Positions 59,920 to 64,000 of a DNA stretch of 64,000 bases are shown here, one piece after another. The translations under genes and the position numbers were made by a program. The stretch is from Clostridiales bacterium (GTDB lineage Bacteria; Bacillota; Clostridia; Oscillospirales; Acutalibacteraceae). The stretch spans positions 21,091 through 85,090 of the forward strand of contig JAAWSO010000006.1 in NCBI GenBank assembly GCA_022801595.1, given 5' to 3'. Under the pieces are notes generated by a model that worked only from the letters and a program-made list of their open reading frames with translations, had not been told where the DNA came from and ran no database searches. How positions within the stretch are numbered: position 1 is the first letter of the stretch; each line of letters starts with the position of its first letter.

Positions 59920-62649
59920 ATGACATTAAAAGCGAAGAAAAAACAGTTAATTGCAGCAGCATTGGTAGCGCTATTCGCGATAGGAACGACGGTTCCGGCT
60001 GTGGTTGCAGCTCCGTCCGTCTTAGCGGCGGACAGCCAGTCGGAAGTGGCGGATATTTGGAATGGCCGATATGATTTTTCCTGGTACAAAGACGAGGACA
60101 AAACGACTTATGCGATTGTCAATGCCCGTCAGTTAGCCGGGCTTTCTGCATTGTCCAATGGTTTATATAAAAAAACTAAATCAGGTTATCAGTATGACAA
60201 AGACGGCAGCGAAGAAAAAATTTCATTCCAGGGTAAAACCTTCCGTTTGGCACGAAATTTAGATCTGGATGGCAAGGAGTGGATGCCGATTGGAGCATCG
60301 GAGGATGGTTCTTCTGGAACATTTTCAGGTACGTTTCAAGGCGACGACCATATTATCTATAATTTGAAAATTACCGATGGAACGGATTATCAGGGATTGT
60401 TTGGGGCAGTGGATTCGTCCGGCAGCCTGGAAGGGGTTCACCTTCGGAATGCTAGTATTACCGCAGATGGGCACACAGGAATTTTGGCAGGCAAGGTAGC
60501 TGGCGATGTGAAAAATTGTTCGACCAGCGGTACGATTGTGGTAGATAGTGACCAGGCAGGCGGTCTGGTTGGCCAAACCAGTGGAACGATTACCAACAGT
60601 TATTCTACAGCTTCAGTGACGGGAAACAGCGCCATAGGCGGTTTGGTCGGACAAGCAGACCAAGGAGCTGAATTGGTGGATTGCTATGCCAAAGGTACGG
60701 TGATTGGAGACAACAATCAGGTAGGCGGCTTACTAGGGTACGCCCAAGGAACCAGCGTGGAAAATTCCTACTCTACGTCGATGGTAAAGGGCCAAGATTC
60801 CATAGGCGGCTTGATTGGTTCCATGAAAAATAACAATGATATCACAAAGAGTTATTTTTCCGGCAGCGTGTTGGGAGAAGATCAAACCGGTGGTTTGGTG
60901 GGTAGCATGACAGATGGTAGCAATAAGATCGTCTCCAGCTATTCCTCTGGGATGGTTACCGGAAAAAATTATGTAGGCGGTGTGGTTGGCTCCATTCCAA
61001 ATAAAAGCAACACCGTGGAAAAAAGCTACTCTACTGGGACAATTGAAGGAGAAAATTATGTAGGTGGCGTAACAGGTTCTTCCCATGCGGTTTTAGAGAA
61101 TTGTTCTGCAAGAGGATCGGTTAGTGGCAAAGAGCACGTTGGTGGTGTTGTTGGTAAGCTGGAAGAGAGTTCTATCGAAAAGTGCTATGCCAGCGCAAAG
61201 GTATCTGGTACCGAGAAAGTAGGGGGAGTGGTTGGTGCAACCGATGACAAAAGTACCATCCATTCCTCTTATGGTGCTGGCGCTGTATCTGGGAAAAATT
61301 TTATTGGTGGTTTGGTGGGAGCTTCTTGGAATACCATTGAACAAAGCCATGCCAGAGGCAATGTGACCGGAACAGGGGAATATGTGGGTGGTTTAGCTGG
61401 CTATACCGAAGGAGAGGTCAAGAGCTGTTATGCTTCAGGAAACGTATCGGGGGCCGATTGGGTTGGCGGTCTGATTGGTGTGGCTTACACCAAAACAGTC
61501 AGTGACTGTGCGGCAACTGGCAATGTGACCTTAACCAATGGAGAAGAAAGCTCTGTGGGTGGTGTCGTTGGCGGTTTATTTGGCGATATGATCAACTGCT
61601 ATTCTGGGGGTACCGTAACTGGGAAAGATCTGATTCATGGTGCAATGGGTGGTGTCGTCGGCACGATTTATGGTAATATGAGTACTTGCATTGCTTTAAA
61701 TCCATCCATTCAAGGGGGAGGTAATCTTTTGGGACGGGTGGCTGGTGAGTATGGTACTCATCCAAAGACCAAAGAGGTCGGGGAAGTATTGGATAGCTAT
61801 GCCTTTCATGGGATGACTGTGAACGGAAACATAGTGAAGGATGACGACACGGAACCACAGGATACTTTAAACGGAAAAGGAATGGCGAAAACTGCCTTTA
61901 ATGGAAGCTTTTGGACCTTGATTTTTGGAGAGGATAAATCTCCTTGGAAACTGCCGGACCGGACGGAAATGGGCATTCCAGTACTGGAAGATATGATGGA
62001 AGATCAAGACCGCTCTGTTCCGGTGCTGGAATCCAGCGTGAAGCTAGACACCAAAAAGGTATCTATGATGGGCTTGAAAAGTACCTATCAATTCCTGGTG
62101 AAAGGAAATCAGGATGCGGCTAATATTACCGTGCAAATCGAAGATACCAATATTGCGGATGTCAAGTTGGTGAATGGCAAGGATGCAAGGGGCGCAAAAT
62201 ATCAGATCAATGCGAAAAAAGAAGGTTCCACCTATGTAAAAGTGACATATCGAAATGAAACAACCTATCTAAAGGTGGACGTCAAAGATGTGACTGGTTC
62301 CATTACACTAGATACTTCCAACTATATCATGGCGCCAGGGGATACGTATACCATCGGAGCATTCATTAAAGACGAAAATGGAAAGCAATTGAATGGCACT
62401 CAAATGGATCAACTGGTAACGGACGGAAAATTGGTGGTACGGGATTCCCGGACCGGTTCCATTGTTAACCTGAAGAAGCTAGACAATGGCAACTATCGGG
62501 TGACTGGAAAGAATGAGGGAACGACATACATTATTTATGAAATTAATGGAACCCATGCTTCCGTGAAGGTGGATGTAAAAAAGGGAGTAAAAGCGCATGG
62601 TTCCTCTGTCCGAAACACCTCTTACTTTTTTCAATCGAACGATGATTGA
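59920..62649 (+). CDS. Secreted GLUG-repeat protein with C-terminal Ig-like/RNTSYF module
   Basis: Signal peptide; more than ten GG(L/V)(V/I)G-type GLUG repeats; C-terminus matches that of the 29958 gene. Confidence 0.87.
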   Translation: MTLKAKKKQLIAAALVALFAIGTTVPAVVAAPSVLAADSQSEVADIWNGRYDFSWYKDEDKTTYAIVNARQLAGLSALSNGLYKKTKSGYQYDKDGSEEKISFQGKTFRLARNLDLDGKEWMPIGASEDGSSGTFSGTFQGDDHIIYNLKITDGTDYQGLFGAVDSSGSLEGVHLRNASITADGHTGILAGKVAGDVKNCSTSGTIVVDSDQAGGLVGQTSGTITNSYSTASVTGNSAIGGLVGQADQGAELVDCYAKGTVIGDNNQVGGLLGYAQGTSVENSYSTSMVKGQDSIGGLIGSMKNNNDITKSYFSGSVLGEDQTGGLVGSMTDGSNKIVSSYSSGMVTGKNYVGGVVGSIPNKSNTVEKSYSTGTIEGENYVGGVTGSSHAVLENCSARGSVSGKEHVGGVVGKLEESSIEKCYASAKVSGTEKVGGVVGATDDKSTIHSSYGAGAVSGKNFIGGLVGASWNTIEQSHARGNVTGTGEYVGGLAGYTEGEVKSCYASGNVSGADWVGGLIGVAYTKTVSDCAATGNVTLTNGEESSVGGVVGGLFGDMINCYSGGTVTGKDLIHGAMGGVVGTIYGNMSTCIALNPSIQGGGNLLGRVAGEYGTHPKTKEVGEVLDSYAFHGMTVNGNIVKDDDTEPQDTLNGKGMAKTAFNGSFWTLIFGEDKSPWKLPDRTEMGIPVLEDMMEDQDRSVPVLESSVKLDTKKVSMMGLKSTYQFLVKGNQDAANITVQIEDTNIADVKLVNGKDARGAKYQINAKKEGSTYVKVTYRNETTYLKVDVKDVTGSITLDTSNYIMAPGDTYTIGAFIKDENGKQLNGTQMDQLVTDGKLVVRDSRTGSIVNLKKLDNGNYRVTGKNEGTTYIIYEINGTHASVKVDVKKGVKAHGSSVRNTSYFFQSNDD

Positions 62650-62708
62650 TTTTTTTTCGTATTAGTTTGACAGAAAAGTAGGCGATTGATTTCTATTTTT
62701 TATAATAA

Positions 62709-62748
62709 AAGCCTCTGAACGATTCAAAAGCGCAGAGTTTTTTGTTCT
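62709..62748 (+). terminator. Terminator-like hairpin
   Basis: CTCTG ... CAGAG followed by TTTTTTG. Confidence 0.6.
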
Positions 62749-63021
62749 GTCTTTTCATGGAGAAACCTATATTCTGGCACAGGAAATGAAGGAAATCAAA
62801 AAGGGAAATTAGGGAACTATGGCTCTTCGCAAATGCGGCAGATTGCTCCGTTCTGTTGTACGGCAGGTTAAACTACTTTCTTGCATATCTCTTGAAGTGA
62901 GATTATGTGTAATGCTGCCTGAGTTGTTCTCTACCAGGTTTACGTCAACCGAGAGGTCATGGAATTCTTCTTATAGCTTTGAAGGATATGCGTGAAAACA
63001 GCATTTGATTTTTGAAGGAAA

Positions 63022-63064
63022 ACTGCTCTCTAACTTGCTAAGTGTTAGAGAGCAGTTTTTTACA
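63022..63064. terminator. Strong hairpin / terminator
   Basis: AACTGCTCTCTAAC-ttgctaagt-GTTAGAGAGCAGTT followed by TTTT. Confidence 0.75.
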
Positions 63065-63084
63065 ACAGCAAATTTTAAAAAATA

Positions 63085-63120
63085 AAAACCTGCGGAAAGC
63101 TAGTTGCATACCGCAGGTTT
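63085..63120 (-). terminator. Terminator of the tRNA-Leu remnant
   Basis: AACCTGCGG ... CCGCAGGTT, T-run on the minus strand directly after tRNA 3' end. Confidence 0.7.
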
Positions 63121-63175
63121 GGTGCTGGTGACCGGACTTGAACCGGTACGGTATTGCTACCGGGGGATTTTAAGA
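63117..63175 (-). other. 3' half of a tRNA-Leu(UAA), starting near the anticodon loop (att-like remnant)
   Basis: Minus strand CTTAAAATCCCCCGGTAGCAATACCGTACCGGTTCAAGTCCGGTCACCAGCACCA: T-arm, acceptor 3' strand and CCA present; matching 5' half absent. Confidence 0.75.
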
Positions 63176-63407
63176 CTGGAAACCTATGATTATTCATATA
63201 TCTAATAGCATAAGATATAGTGTGTAAGTATGCGAAAAAACCTAGGTTTGATGCGGGGTTACAAGCTTTGATATTCGAAAAGCTATAGGTAGCTTGCGAA
63301 TGTGAATTTGTAAATTTTCGTATATTTGGTTAGATGTAAAACACTTATATTTTATAACAAGAAGATATCATACTGTAATAACAATCTTTGTAATATTATT
63401 CGCTAAA

Positions 63408-63455
63408 AATAGGGTAGTGGACTAAATTTTCGCTCAGTTCACTACCCTAGATTTA
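63408..63455. terminator. Hairpin in phage-like remnant region
   Basis: AGGGTAGTGGAC ... GTTCACTACCCT. Confidence 0.55.
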
Positions 63456-63528
63456 TTTTATCAGGTATTTACTATTTTCATTTCTATGAAATAGCTGTCA
63501 AGAATCACTTATGTATTTTCCGTTTTAA

Positions 63529-63807
63529 CACCGAGGATTCCAGCAAGATTTTTACAACCTTTCACAGCATATAGCACAATGGCATACATCATAATCTGAT
63601 ACCTGTATCGGATAGAGCCGTTGATTCAAATACGTAGGTCAAACCGTTAAAAGCATCATTTACAATCACAGCTTTTACAACTCCAAGGAAAAATTTTTGC
63701 CAGCTCCAAGTGAGATGCTCCGTGCCAATTTTATGATACACTCCTAGTGTGATATTTACCGCAACGGCAATCGCCAAAGGAATCAGATTTACGATAATCT
63801 CTTTCAT
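63529..63807 (-). pseudogene. Phage-like small membrane protein, probably frameshifted
   Basis: MKEIIVNLIPLAIAVAVNITLGV...YVFESTALSDTGIRL stops, and a second frame continues YQIMMYAIVLYAVKGCKNLAGILGVKTENT. Confidence 0.5.
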
Positions 63808-63816
63808 ATGCGATCC

Positions 63817-63899
63817 TTATTTTAATACTTGGCTCAAAATTGTTGCAACAAGGCCGGACGATACTGCACCGATAGCAGCAGCAATTAATTTATCCCACC
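63817..63899 (-). pseudogene. Headless phage-like hydrophobic ORF tail
   Basis: Minus strand [27 protein letters not shown] with no start codon; runs directly into ABC ATPase sequence. Confidence 0.5.
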
Positions 63900-64000
63900 A
63901 CTGGCCAGGGCGCGGGCAATGGAAACCCGCTGCTGTTCGCCACCGGAAAGCTGGGATGGAAAATTGTCCATCCGGTGGGAAAGGCCCACATTTGCCATCA
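63885..64000 (-). pseudogene. ABC transporter ATPase fragment truncated just after the signature motif
   Basis: Minus strand [37 protein letters not shown]; no Walker B; runs off window end. Confidence 0.8.

Noticed and set aside
60480-61740. CRISPR-like or tandem DNA repeat
   Set aside because: Repetition is at protein level (GLUG), units diverged in DNA, no spacer architecture.

Overview
Chromosomal window from a spore-forming, low-to-mid GC Firmicute (Clostridia/Ruminococcaceae-like by gene content). Most of it is dense core genome on the + strand: a his operon segment lacking hisH/hisF, an OmpR-type two-component system with a large ABC exporter, bioB, pyrE, radC, uvrBA, a DUF5685/J-domain cluster, cmk-plsC-plsC-ispH::rpsA, ligA, a complete spoIIIAA-AH operon, nusB, xseAB-ispA, rplU-prp-rpmA-obgE, mrnC, ilvE, luxS, murA, rlmH, a ROK kinase and an orphan sugar transferase. 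The most interesting material is accessory: (i) two large secreted proteins (transglutaminase-like and GLUG-repeat) that share the same N-terminal secretion region and a ~200-aa C-terminal module ending RNTSYF; (ii) an untracked 44-aa Asn/Ser-rich mini-protein antisense to the ORF-track N-terminus of rsmF; (iii) a ~315-nt apparently non-coding transcript with its own promoter and terminator before nusB; (iv) a decayed isochorismatase gene; (v) a right-hand edge with a tRNA-Leu 3' half (att-like), phage-like remnants and a truncated ABC ATPase fused at a sharp junction. Nothing was run computationally; product calls come from reading protein motifs and gene order.
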